9,355 bases of DNA from Candidatus Omnitrophota bacterium. GTDB taxonomy: Bacteria; Omnitrophota; Gorgyraeia; B26-G9. The stretch covers positions 1-9,355 of the forward strand of contig JAQULA010000054.1 in NCBI GenBank assembly GCA_028718845.1. Reading direction: 5' to 3'. A program made the translations under genes and the position numbers. Positions 1 to 7,679 of this stretch are shown one piece after another (position 1 is the stretch's first letter; each line of letters opens with the position of its first letter). The notes beneath the pieces were generated by a model. The model made no database searches. It saw only the letters and a program-made list of their open reading frames with translations, and was not told the origin of the DNA.

Positions 1-1955
1 TGTTTTACGTCGGAGACAAAAAACAAGCGATTTACCGTTTTCGGGGCGGGGACGTGGGCTTGTTCGAAAACATAAAAACCGCGTTCAAACAGTTCAATGT
101 CGATGACAGTGTCCGGCTGAATACCAATTTCCGTTCCCAAAAAGAAATCGTATCGTTCAACAACGAGGTTTTTTCTCCGGAAAATTTGCGGCGTTTTCTG
201 GAAATCCAGCAGGGGGCGGAAAAAGAAGACCTGCGCCGGTTTTCTTCCTCCCAGATCGACGAGATAGTCGGGCTGTTTCACGATTCGGAACAGAAACATA
301 TCCCCCGAAAACCGCACGGTTACGTCCGGATCGAACATGTCCGCTACGCGGACAAGGAGGACCGCGATGAACTTATCCGGGAACGCCTGATCACGGCGGT
401 GCGTTTCGTTTCCGAACGGTTCCCGCTTAAATCGATCGCGATTCTTTGCCGCAGCAACCGGGAAATCGAGCTGGTAACGGAATGGCTTTCGGCCGAAAAA
501 ATCAGCGTTGAATCCGAACGCACGCTGACGATAATGAACAATCCGCTTATCCGGGAATTGACCGCTTTTTTGCAGTTTTTGCATTCCCCGGTGGATACGA
601 TTGCCTTCAGCGCGTTTATTCTCGGCGATATTTTTTTAACCGGGACCGGAATGCGGCGGGAGGAAATAACGGATTTTATCTTTCGGCATAATCGCCGGGA
701 ATCCCCGGGTTCCGGATATCTTTACCGGGCTTTCCGGAAGCAGTATCCGCAGGTTTGGGATACGCATATTGCCGGTTTTTTTAAAAGTGTCGGGTTTGTT
801 CCGTTGTATGAATTGCTGGTGAGCATCCTGGAAACTTTTTCGGTAGTTCAGTCTTTTCCCGGGCATCAGGGTTTTTTTATGCGTTTGCTGGAGCTGGTAA
901 AAGAGCAGGAAGAGGAAAATCCGGATATCGCGTTATTTCTCGAATATTTAAAGACCGCTCCCCAACAGCATCTCTATGTCAATTTTTCCGACGAGAACGC
1001 GGTTAAGGTCATGACCATTCATAAGGCCAAGGGGTTGGGATTCCCGGTTGTTTTGGTACCGTTCCTGGATATGAATATCCGCGATTTGGGAACGCAGATC
1101 AAACGGGCGCGGGCTCCGTATATCGTTTACAGTAAAGAAAATGACGAAAAAACCTTCGGATTGTTGCGTCTGGATGCAAAATACGCCCGGTTTTCCCCCC
1201 GGATGAAGCAGCTTTATCGCAAAGAATATCTCAAATCGTTCGTTGACGAACTTAATGTCCTGTATGTGACGTTTACCCGGGCGCAAAACGAATTGTATCT
1301 GTTTATCCCCGATACCGAGGGCGCGGCGCAGAATGCGGCGGGCTGGTTTATTCCCGGGGCCGCGACCGAACGCGGAACGCCGATGCGTTATAGCGCCCCG
1401 GAAACCGCCAATCCGCAGGCAACTATAGCCATCTCCGCCGGTCATTACCGGAATTGGGCGTCATTGCTGAAAGATGAATTCGGCGACGCTGAAGGCCTGG
1501 CGCACCGGGCGCGGGCGCGGCGGGGCGAAATACTACACGCGTTGCTTGCGCGCGTGATCGATTCCGGAAGGTACAGCGCCGCTATGCTGACGGCGGAATT
1601 ACGCCGGGAATATCCGGGAATAAGCGAGGAGAGTGCGGCCGGCTATAAACAGACGATCGAGTCATTACTGAGTTCCGATCAAACCCGGCGGTTTTTTCAG
1701 CCGCAGGGAGCGCGGGTTTTCTGCGAACAGGAATTTGTCGACCGTTTCGGCCGGACCCTGCGGGTCGACCGTTTGATGGTTTTGGATGAAGAAGTCTGGG
1801 TGATCGATTATAAAAGCTCGCGGGAGAACCAGCCGGAACAGATTGTCCAGATGCGCACATACCTGCGTACCGTCGGCGCCGTGTTTAAGCCGAGGAAAAC
1901 GCGCGGTTTCCTGGTGTATATGGATGAGTGTGCGGTAGAGGAAGTGGCCCGGTAA
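1..1955 (+). CDS. addA: AddA/RecB-like UvrD-family helicase with C-terminal PD-(D/E)XK nuclease, 5' truncated
   Basis: This is the carboxy-terminal 650 residues of an ATP-driven DNA helicase-nuclease that would process double-strand ends for homologous recombination. The reading frame is open from base 3, so the start and the Walker A/B motifs lie upstream of the window. Numbering from base 3, helicase motif III is GDKKQAIYRFRGGD (4-17). Motif IV has Arg44 in NTNFRS, motif V is MTIHKAKGL (337-345), and motif VI is LYVTFTRA with Arg426. A RecB-type nuclease domain follows: His512 in EILHALL, Asp589 in RVDRL, and Asp602 and Lys604 in VIDYKSS. The 13-residue Asp-Asp spacing equals that of RecB. 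The piece is shorter than the matching part of Bacillus AddA, so the protein is probably a compact version. The neighbouring AddB-like gene supports the assignment. A GTG at 54 is internal to motif III and is not a start. The family is certain; AddA rather than another RecB-like name is likely. Confidence 0.9.
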   Translation, partial: FYVGDKKQAIYRFRGGDVGLFENIKTAFKQFNVDDSVRLNTNFRSQKEIVSFNNEVFSPENLRRFLEIQQGAEKEDLRRFSSSQIDEIVGLFHDSEQKHIPRKPHGYVRIEHVRYADKEDRDELIRERLITAVRFVSERFPLKSIAILCRSNREIELVTEWLSAEKISVESERTLTIMNNPLIRELTAFLQFLHSPVDTIAFSAFILGDIFLTGTGMRREEITDFIFRHNRRESPGSGYLYRAFRKQYPQVWDTHIAGFFKSVGFVPLYELLVSILETFSVVQSFPGHQGFFMRLLELVKEQEEENPDIALFLEYLKTAPQQHLYVNFSDENAVKVMTIHKAKGLGFPVVLVPFLDMNIRDLGTQIKRARAPYIVYSKENDEKTFGLLRLDAKYARFSPRMKQLYRKEYLKSFVDELNVLYVTFTRAQNELYLFIPDTEGAAQNAAGWFIPGAATERGTPMRYSAPETANPQATIAISAGHYRNWASLLKDEFGDAEGLAHRARARRGEILHALLARVIDSGRYSAAMLTAELRREYPGISEESAAGYKQTIESLLSSDQTRRFFQPQGARVFCEQEFVDRFGRTLRVDRLMVLDEEVWVIDYKSSRENQPEQIVQMRTYLRTVGAVFKPRKTRGFLVYMDECAVEEVAR

Positions 1956-1999
1956 AAATTCAAGAAAAGCAGGGTAAACGGTAAAAAAGAATAAAGTAT

Positions 2000-4825
2000 A
2001 TGGAAAAAATCATAACCTATAATTTCAGTGAAGATTTTATCGATAAGGTCGCTCAGTACCTGGTCGACTTTTGTCAGGACCGGGAAGGCGGGTTCGGCCG
2101 GACCGCGGTGGTGTTCGGAGGGAAACGTCCGGCATTGTTTTTGAAACGGTCCCTGGCGCTAAAACTTAACCGTGAATTGATTGCTCCGCAATGTTTTTCC
2201 ATCGATGAGTTTGTCCGGATGGTCGCGACGGAGCGGGAACCGGTTTCCCCGCTGCGGAATCTGGAAGCCGCTTATATGGTGTATTCCCTGGCGCGTCAAA
2301 ATGTCCCGGGAATTCTCCGGCAGCGAAATAAATTTCCCGATTTTTTACCGTGGGCCAGGGAGATCGTTTCGTTTATTGATCAGCTTGATCTGGAAAATAT
2401 TCCGGACGAACGTCTGGTTGCGGTCGAAGAAAATGCCCAGATCGGGTATCCCGTGCCGCAGACGATCAATACGCTGTTGAAAAATATCGTAAGCCTGCGG
2501 CAGTGTTACCACGCTTTGATGAGCAAAGAAAAAAAATATTCGCGGGGTTTCTTATACCGGACCGTGGCGCAGCAGTGCGCAGCCGTGCGGCTGGAAGCTT
2601 TTGACCGGATCCTGTTTTGTAATTTTTTCGATCTGCATGCTACGGAAAAACAGATCGTAAAACAATATTTTGACTGCGGCAAGGCGGTGCTTTTCTTCCA
2701 GAAAGATGAACACCCTTGGCCGCAATTCCTGGAGCTATCCGAATATTTCAACCGAGCTATCGAACCGCCGGAGAACGCGCATTCCCGTCCGCAGATACGT
2801 TTGTATGCCGGATTCGATATCCATTCCCAGGTGGGGCTGGTCCGCGAGGTGCTGGGCGGCATAGAGGATAAAGATAAAACCGTTATTGTCGTGCCTCAGG
2901 CGGACCGGGTTATTCCGCTGCTTTCGGAGATTGCTCCGGTAGTCGATGATTTTAACGTTTCCATGGGCTATCCGGTGCGCCGCAGTACCTTGTACAGCCT
3001 GTTCGCGGCGATACAGCGGGCGCAAAAAACCCGGAAAAACAATGAATACTACAGTCGGGATTATCTGGCGGTGATCATGCACCCCCTGCTTAAAAACCTG
3101 GTATTGCAGGACGATGCCGCGGTAACCCGCGTGCTGGTGCATAAAATCGAAGAATGCCTTTGCGGGATGGAGGAAAGCCGGATCGGCGGAAGTGTTTTTA
3201 TCTCGCTCGATGCGGCGGCTGATCTCGGTGCGGCTTACCTTGCGGTTCAGGACCAGCTTGCGGCGATGGGGTTTTCGGTTACGGCCGAATCGCTCCGGGG
3301 CGTGCTTGATCGCCTGCACGCGGCGGCGTTCCGGTCCTGGGAACCGGAGGGGAACTTGTCCGGGTTTGCCCAAACGGTCACTGCTTTTTTGGATTTGCTG
3401 GTTGAAAGAAGCGCGTTGGATGAGTACCCGGTCAATATTAAAATCGTTAAAAAAATCGAGGACATTTGTGCTGAGCTCCGGGGCTCGGAGTTATCGGCGG
3501 ATGATTTTACGGCAGCGGAATTATTTAAAATATTCGATGACGCGCTGCGGAACGAAAAAATATCGTTTTCCGGTATGCCGCTTAAAGGGCTGCAGGTTTT
3601 GGGACTGTTTGAGACCCGGGCGTTACGGTTTAAGCATGTGATCGTCATGGATGTTAATGAAACCGTGTTGCCGCGTTTGAGCGCGAACGAACCGCTGATT
3701 CCCCGGGCGGTTATGGTCAGCCTGGGCCTGGACCGGCTGGAGGAAGAGGAGGGCATTCAGCGCTATCAATTTCTGCGCCTGATCGGTTCCGCCGAAAATG
3801 TGCATCTCATATATAATGATGACCCGGAAATGCAAAAAAGCCGGTTTATCGAGGAGATCGTCTGGGAACAGGAAAAACTGGCCGGGAGGATGAATGTCGT
3901 TACCGTGCCGCGGGCCGTGTTTCGAACTGAAATTTTGCCGCACCGCGGCAGCCAGCCGAAAGATGCGAACCTCAGCGAATTGCTCGGTTCGTTTGTGTTT
4001 TCCGCCTCGAGCGTTAATACCTATCTGAATTGTCCGATGCAGTTTTATTTCCGGTATGTGCTGGGATTAAGCGAGAAAGAGGATTTGCGTGATGCCCCGG
4101 AGAGTAAGGAAATCGGAACATTTATTCACGAATTGCTGGAAGACCGTTTCCGCTGTTTTATCGGAAAACCTCCGCGTATCGATGCGCCATTCCGGAAACG
4201 GTTTTTTGACGAGTTCGCTAAACGTTTCGCAACGGAATTCAGCCGGAGAATGAAATCCGACGCGTTTATGCTTGAACAGATAATGCGTTACCGTTTGAAC
4301 CGTTTCCTTGATTTCGAAGCCCAGCGCCGGGTTGAAAGTATCGTGTCCCTGGAACAGGACCTGGCCAGGAATATCCGCTGCGGCGGACGGATAACGCCGT
4401 TTAAGTGCCGGATCGACCGGATCGACCGTCTGCCCGGGGAAATATTGGTGATCGATTATAAGACCGGAAGCAGCGATGCCGTTCCCGCGGGATTGACGGG
4501 GCTGAAAAAAGCGGCGGAACAGGGTGACCGTAAAAGTATCAAGCAGGCGGTGCATTCGTTTCAGCTGCCGCTGTATTTATATTGCGTGCAGGAACTCTAC
4601 CCGGGAGAGCCGATCGGCGCCGCTTTGTATAATCTGCGTTCGTTATCCCTGGACGCGTTCCCCCGGGAACGCGATAAAGGTTTCGCCGGGGAGATTGTCC
4701 CCGCCTGCCTGGATTTGCTGGGCATTATAATCGATGAAATCCATAATCCCGATATTCCGTTTACGGCCGACGATGCGATGGGAAAAAATTGCGAATATTG
4801 CCCGTTTGTTGCTTTATGCCGGTAA
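2000..4825 (+). CDS. addB: AddB-like PD-(D/E)XK nuclease with Fe-S cluster cysteines
   Basis: This is a complete 941-residue protein, the probable partner of the upstream AddA-like helicase in a cytoplasmic end-resection complex. The nuclease domain is at the C terminus: His710 in GTFIHELL, Asp806 in CRIDRID, Asp819 and Lys821 in VIDYKTG, then Gln855 and Tyr859 in QLPLYLY. Cys678 (LNCPMQF) lies before the nuclease core and Cys931, Cys934 and Cys940 form a CxxC(x5)C at the extreme C terminus. This is the four-cysteine layout of the AddB iron-sulfur staple. The N-terminal helicase-like half has family-like segments (about 270-284 and 580-595) but no GKT/GKS Walker A anywhere, so it should not hydrolyse ATP. 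The ATG at 2000 is the first start after an in-frame stop at 1982; its ribosome binding site is weak. The gene follows addA by 44 bases, opposite to the addB-addA order of Bacillus. It could also be annotated simply as a PD-(D/E)XK nuclease family protein. Confidence 0.88.
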   Translation: MEKIITYNFSEDFIDKVAQYLVDFCQDREGGFGRTAVVFGGKRPALFLKRSLALKLNRELIAPQCFSIDEFVRMVATEREPVSPLRNLEAAYMVYSLARQNVPGILRQRNKFPDFLPWAREIVSFIDQLDLENIPDERLVAVEENAQIGYPVPQTINTLLKNIVSLRQCYHALMSKEKKYSRGFLYRTVAQQCAAVRLEAFDRILFCNFFDLHATEKQIVKQYFDCGKAVLFFQKDEHPWPQFLELSEYFNRAIEPPENAHSRPQIRLYAGFDIHSQVGLVREVLGGIEDKDKTVIVVPQADRVIPLLSEIAPVVDDFNVSMGYPVRRSTLYSLFAAIQRAQKTRKNNEYYSRDYLAVIMHPLLKNLVLQDDAAVTRVLVHKIEECLCGMEESRIGGSVFISLDAAADLGAAYLAVQDQLAAMGFSVTAESLRGVLDRLHAAAFRSWEPEGNLSGFAQTVTAFLDLLVERSALDEYPVNIKIVKKIEDICAELRGSELSADDFTAAELFKIFDDALRNEKISFSGMPLKGLQVLGLFETRALRFKHVIVMDVNETVLPRLSANEPLIPRAVMVSLGLDRLEEEEGIQRYQFLRLIGSAENVHLIYNDDPEMQKSRFIEEIVWEQEKLAGRMNVVTVPRAVFRTEILPHRGSQPKDANLSELLGSFVFSASSVNTYLNCPMQFYFRYVLGLSEKEDLRDAPESKEIGTFIHELLEDRFRCFIGKPPRIDAPFRKRFFDEFAKRFATEFSRRMKSDAFMLEQIMRYRLNRFLDFEAQRRVESIVSLEQDLARNIRCGGRITPFKCRIDRIDRLPGEILVIDYKTGSSDAVPAGLTGLKKAAEQGDRKSIKQAVHSFQLPLYLYCVQELYPGEPIGAALYNLRSLSLDAFPRERDKGFAGEIVPACLDLLGIIIDEIHNPDIPFTADDAMGKNCEYCPFVALCR

Positions 4826-4840
4826 AATTGATTTTTAGTT

Positions 4841-4875
4841 AAACCCGGATCGAAAAACAATGATGAAACCCGGAT
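4841..4875 (+). repeat. Direct repeat of a 10-mer after addB
   Basis: The 10-mer AAACCCGGAT occurs exactly at 4841-4850 and again at 4866-4875, start to start 25 bases. Both copies contain ACCCGG, which is complementary to CCGGGT at 4912-4917, just before the T-run. Each copy can therefore act as the left arm of a hairpin ending at the same place. This is directly visible; any role beyond the terminator is inference. Confidence 0.85.
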
Positions 4876-4925
4876 AATCCAACGGTTTGCCGGCTGGGTT
4901 CATTTGTGAAACCGGGTGTTTTTTT
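4863..4925 (+). terminator. Probable intrinsic terminator of the addAB-like unit
   Basis: ACCCGG (4868-4873) pairs with CCGGGT (4912-4917). The right arm is followed after one base by seven Ts (4919-4925). The space between can fold further: ATGAA(A)CCC (4863-4871) with GGGTTCAT (4896-4903), or GGTTCA (4897-4902) with TGAA(A)CC (4907-4913). These inner folds have single-base bulges and cannot all form together. The position, 40-100 bases after the addB stop and before a promoter-like sequence, fits termination. The imperfect and competing stems keep confidence moderate. Confidence 0.62.
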
Positions 4926-4954
4926 GCGATAATTTGGGTCCGCAACAAAAACTA

Positions 4955-4983
4955 TGGCAAAATTATAACAATTGATATATAAT
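4955..4983 (+). promoter_or_regulatory. Candidate sigma-70 promoter for yajC-secDF
   Basis: A perfect TATAAT lies at 4978-4983 in AT-rich sequence. The hexamer 17 bases upstream is TGGCAA (4955-4960), which matches TTGACA at only three of six positions. Transcription would start near 4990, giving a leader of about 80 bases before yajC. The -10 box and the terminator just upstream are the main support; the -35 is weak. Confidence 0.5.
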
Positions 4984-4995
4984 AATTCCGTTTGT

Positions 4996-5016
4996 CATGC
5001 TGAAAAGTCCGGCATG
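4996..5016 (+). other. Short hairpin in the yajC leader
   Basis: CATGC (4996-5000) pairs with GCATG (5012-5016). The stem can extend inward by a T-G wobble and a G-C pair, leaving a loop of about seven bases. It would sit at the 5' end of the transcript from the candidate promoter. It has no T-run after it and is therefore not a terminator. It may stabilise the mRNA or be incidental. Confidence 0.4.
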
Positions 5017-5056
5017 GAGTTGTAATTAGTCATGGACGCATAGGTTATAAATTTAC

Positions 5057-5064
5057 AAAGGAGG
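5057..5064 (+). promoter_or_regulatory. Ribosome binding site of yajC, fixing its GTG start
   Basis: AAAGGAGG is a near-perfect Shine-Dalgarno sequence, six bases before the GTG at 5071. An in-frame TAG at 5041 leaves no ATG between it and this GTG. The site therefore selects GTG as the start. Confidence 0.9.
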
Positions 5065-5070
5065 AGTTCC

Positions 5071-5406
5071 GTGGGATTAGCGACATTGGCATTTGCCCAA
5101 ACCGCTTCGGATGCGGCCCTGCCGCAGGGACAGGGAAGTTTTTTAGTTTTATTTCCGATGTATCTTATTATTTTTGTGGTATTTTATTTCTTTTTGATCC
5201 GGCCGCAGCAAAAACAGCAGAAAGAAAAACAGGATATGATCGGCCAGCTGAAAAAGAATGACGAAGTAGTCACGGCCGGGGGCATTCATGGTACCGTGGT
5301 CAATATCAAGGATAAAACCGTGGTATTGAAAGTCGATGACAATGTGAAGATAGAGTTGGATAAAAGTGCCGTTGCAACCGTGACGAAATCTCGACAATCA
5401 GCTTAA
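5071..5406 (+). CDS. yajC: YajC, Sec translocon accessory protein
   Basis: This is a 111-residue single-span inner-membrane protein that associates with SecDF and SecYEG during protein export. A short N-terminal segment with AFAQ (residues 7-10) precedes one hydrophobic span (about 24-43). The YajC hallmark RPQQK follows at 44-48, then a basic helix. The small C-terminal domain contains KKNDEVVTAGGIHGTVVNIK, the conserved core of the family. The length is typical (E. coli YajC has 110 residues). The start is a GTG with a strong ribosome binding site. The stop lies 10 bases before secDF, so the two are almost certainly co-transcribed, as in many bacteria. No tgt or queA gene precedes it here; an addB-like gene does. 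The identification is secure. Confidence 0.95.
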   Translation: MGLATLAFAQTASDAALPQGQGSFLVLFPMYLIIFVVFYFFLIRPQQKQQKEKQDMIGQLKKNDEVVTAGGIHGTVVNIKDKTVVLKVDDNVKIELDKSAVATVTKSRQSA

Positions 5407-5416
5407 AGGGGGAATT

Positions 5417-7591
5417 ATGCCGAAGAATCTGACGATTAAATTGCTGATGGTAAGTTTGTTGACGCTGTTTTGCGTTTGGGTTATCTATCCGATTCAGGAT
5501 AAGATTAATCTGGGCCTGGATTTGCAAGGCGGGATTTTTCTGACCTTGCGTGTGGACATGTCCAAGCTGCCGGATAATACCAAAGAAGACGTGCGCGCCG
5601 ATGTGGTTGACCGGACGGTGGAAATCATCCGGCGGCGTATCGATCAATTCGGGGTTAAAGAACCGTCGATCGCCCGCCAGGGCACGGATCGTATCATCGT
5701 GCAGTTGCCCGGGGTTACCGACCGGCAACGCGCGTTGAATCTTATCGGTAAAACCGCGCAATTGGAATTTCGCCTGGTCGCCGATGATGAAAATAAACTT
5801 AATGAAGCTCTCAACGGCGATATCCCGGTCGGCTATGAACTAAAAGATGACGAAGACGGTAAGCCGTTATTGTTGGAAAATGCGGCGGTTATGACCGGTG
5901 AAAGCCTTTCCAGCGCGATGATGAGCCGCGATCAATATGGCCGACCGAGTGTTAAACTTGAATTTACTTCCAAAGGCGCGACCATGTTTTCCAATGTTAC
6001 CGGAGCGAACGTAAACCGCCGGCTGGCCATTGTTCTGGACGGAGAAGTGTATTCGGCCCCGTCGATCCGGGAGCGTATTTCCGGAGGCAATGCCGAGATT
6101 ACCGGAAATTTCAGTGTGGAACAGGCCAAAGATTTGGGAACGGTTTTGCGTACCGGGGCACTGCCGGCGCCGATTCTGGTTGAAGAAGAACGTACGGTCG
6201 GACCGCTGCTGGGGGCCGATTCGATCCGCAGCGGCGTGGGCGCGACTTTGTGGGGCGGTCTGGCCGTTATTGTATTTATGGCCGCCTATTATCTGCTGGG
6301 CGGGGTTTTGGCCAATATCGCTTTGGTCCTGAATATCCTGCTGGTATTGGCGGCAATGGTTATCCTCAAGGCGACGCTGACTTTGCCGGGTATTGCCGGT
6401 ATCGGATTAACCATCGGTATGGCCGTGGATGCGAACGTGTTGATCAATGAGCGTATCCGGGAGGAGTTAAAATTAGGAAAGTCGGTGCGCACGGCGATCA
6501 ATAACGGATATAGCCGCGCTTTTCCGGCAATCCTGGATTCCAACGTGACTACGATCATTGCCGCGATTTTGCTGGTATGGCTGGGGTCCGGACCGATTCG
6601 CGGTTTCGGGCTTACCCTGATCATCGGGTTGATCGCCAGTATGTTCACGGCGATCGTGGTTACCCGGCTGCTTATCGATATGCTTTCTTTGCAATGGAAA
6701 AATGTGCCGCTTAAAATGCTGGAACTCATTCCGGAAACGAAAATCGATTTTATCAGAATCCGCTGGGTTTCCTATTCGATTTCCATCCTGCTGATCGTGG
6801 TCGGTTTTTTTGTCTTTTTTAAGAAGGGGGAGGCGAATTACGGTATCGATTTCACCGGAGGGGCATTGCAGGAATTTCAGTTCCAGCAGCCGGTAAAAAT
6901 CGACGAACTGCGTGAGGCCATGAAGGAAATCAACCTCGGTGACGCGATGATTCAGCAGGATAACGAACATCCGGAAGTGGTTATCGTTCGCACCGATAAA
7001 AATTATGCCGATAACATTGTAGCGGAATTCGCCAAGAGATTTCCCGATAATAAAGCCGAGATTTTAATGGTCGAAAGCGTCGGCCCGGTGGTGGGAAAGA
7101 TGCTGAAAAAAAACGCGGCCATGGCCCTGGCCCTGGCTTTATTGGGCATATGTATTTATGTCTGGTTCCGGTTCCGCAATTTGGCTTACGGCGTCGCCGG
7201 TATCGCTTCGCTGCTGCATGACGTGCTGATAGCCATTGCTTTTTGCGCGCTGACCGGCCGCGCCATCGATATGTTGATCGTTACCGCGATCATGACTATT
7301 GCCGGTTATTCGATCAACGATACGATTGTGACTTATGACCGGATTCGCGAGGATTTGCGGCTCATGCGTAAAACCACATTTCGCGATATCATTAACCTGA
7401 GCATCAATCAAACCTTAGCCCGTACGGTTTTGACATCGGTAACGACAATCACTATTGTGGTCGCGTTGCTGCTGTTTGGCGGGAAAGTGCTGCATGATTT
7501 TGCCGCGGTGCTTTTTGTCGGATTGATCAGCGGTGTGTATTCGACGGTGTTTATTGCCAGCCCGCTGTTGTATGCCTGGGAAAAGAAATAA
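5417..7591 (+). CDS. secDF: Fused SecD-SecF protein translocase subunit
   Basis: This 724-residue inner-membrane protein combines SecD and SecF in one chain. It is an RND-type, proton-driven factor that pulls exported proteins through SecYEG on the outer face. In the SecD half, the first span is at about 9-25, followed by LGLDLQGG (32-39). The periplasmic domain contains RRRIDQFGV (72-80). Spans 2-6 lie at about 277-420, with GMAVDANVLINER (334-346) carrying the proton-pathway Asp338. The SecF half starts with a span at about 452-468, then YGIDFTGG (475-482), VESVGPVVG, and spans from about 560 to the end containing GYSINDTIVTYDR (630-642) with Asp635. Fused SecDF is known from Bacillus (about 737 residues); E. 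coli has separate genes. The ribosome binding site AAAGGGGG (5405-5412) overlaps the yajC stop. No key motif is missing. Confidence 0.97.
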   Translation: MPKNLTIKLLMVSLLTLFCVWVIYPIQDKINLGLDLQGGIFLTLRVDMSKLPDNTKEDVRADVVDRTVEIIRRRIDQFGVKEPSIARQGTDRIIVQLPGVTDRQRALNLIGKTAQLEFRLVADDENKLNEALNGDIPVGYELKDDEDGKPLLLENAAVMTGESLSSAMMSRDQYGRPSVKLEFTSKGATMFSNVTGANVNRRLAIVLDGEVYSAPSIRERISGGNAEITGNFSVEQAKDLGTVLRTGALPAPILVEEERTVGPLLGADSIRSGVGATLWGGLAVIVFMAAYYLLGGVLANIALVLNILLVLAAMVILKATLTLPGIAGIGLTIGMAVDANVLINERIREELKLGKSVRTAINNGYSRAFPAILDSNVTTIIAAILLVWLGSGPIRGFGLTLIIGLIASMFTAIVVTRLLIDMLSLQWKNVPLKMLELIPETKIDFIRIRWVSYSISILLIVVGFFVFFKKGEANYGIDFTGGALQEFQFQQPVKIDELREAMKEINLGDAMIQQDNEHPEVVIVRTDKNYADNIVAEFAKRFPDNKAEILMVESVGPVVGKMLKKNAAMALALALLGICIYVWFRFRNLAYGVAGIASLLHDVLIAIAFCALTGRAIDMLIVTAIMTIAGYSINDTIVTYDRIREDLRLMRKTTFRDIINLSINQTLARTVLTSVTTITIVVALLLFGGKVLHDFAAVLFVGLISGVYSTVFIASPLLYAWEKK

Positions 7592-7606
7592 CCGGTGCGG
7601 AAAATA

Positions 7607-7618
7607 AGGTTTAAACCT
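7607..7618. other. Perfect 12-base palindrome between secDF and trkA
   Basis: AGGTTTAAACCT is a perfect inverted repeat without a spacer, 16 bases after the secDF stop. It could be a binding site for a dimeric regulator of the potassium genes. No promoter is clear beside it and a second copy was not seen in the window, so the role is open. Confidence 0.4.
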
Positions 7619-7662
7619 GCGAAATGCAAATGGACGATCAGTAGCCTGATCGTCCGCTTCGC
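7619..7662 (+). promoter_or_regulatory. Long hairpin just upstream of trkA
   Basis: GGACGATCAG (7632-7641) and CTGATCGTCC (7646-7655) form a perfect 10-bp stem with the four-base loop TAGC. GCGAA (7619-7623) can pair with TTCGC (7658-7662), adding a lower stem across an asymmetric internal loop. There is no T-run on the 3' side. The trkA ribosome binding site AAGGAG (7667-7672) starts five bases after the outer stem. It is therefore more likely an mRNA processing, stability or translation element than a strong terminator. The structure is seen; the role is inferred. Confidence 0.7.
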
Positions 7663-7679
7663 ATGTAAGGAGTAAAACC

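Noticed and set aside
54..56. GTG as the start of the first gene
   Set aside because: The frame is open to base 3 and codes for helicase motif III (GDKKQAIYRFRGGD) before this codon, so the gene starts upstream of the window.
948..1445. 165-codon frame on the minus strand
   Set aside because: It overlaps helicase motifs V and VI of the first gene and has no recognisable domain or ribosome binding site.
1956..1999. Terminator or promoter between the addA-like and addB-like genes
   Set aside because: The 44 bases are A-rich without an inverted repeat or paired -35/-10 boxes; the two genes are best read as one transcript.
2735..3373. 212-codon frame on the minus strand
   Set aside because: It is fully inside the addB-like gene, its protein resembles no family, and its length is explained by the codon bias of the gene on the other strand.
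6473..6970. 165-codon frame on the minus strand within secDF
   Set aside because: It is antisense to conserved SecD and SecF spans; its His, Asp and Arg-rich composition is typical of an antisense shadow.
7592..7679. Potassium or cyclic di-AMP riboswitch before trkA
   Set aside because: The spacer is only 88 bases and consists of a palindrome and a simple hairpin. It is too short and lacks the multi-helix layout of the ydaO or kimA-type elements.
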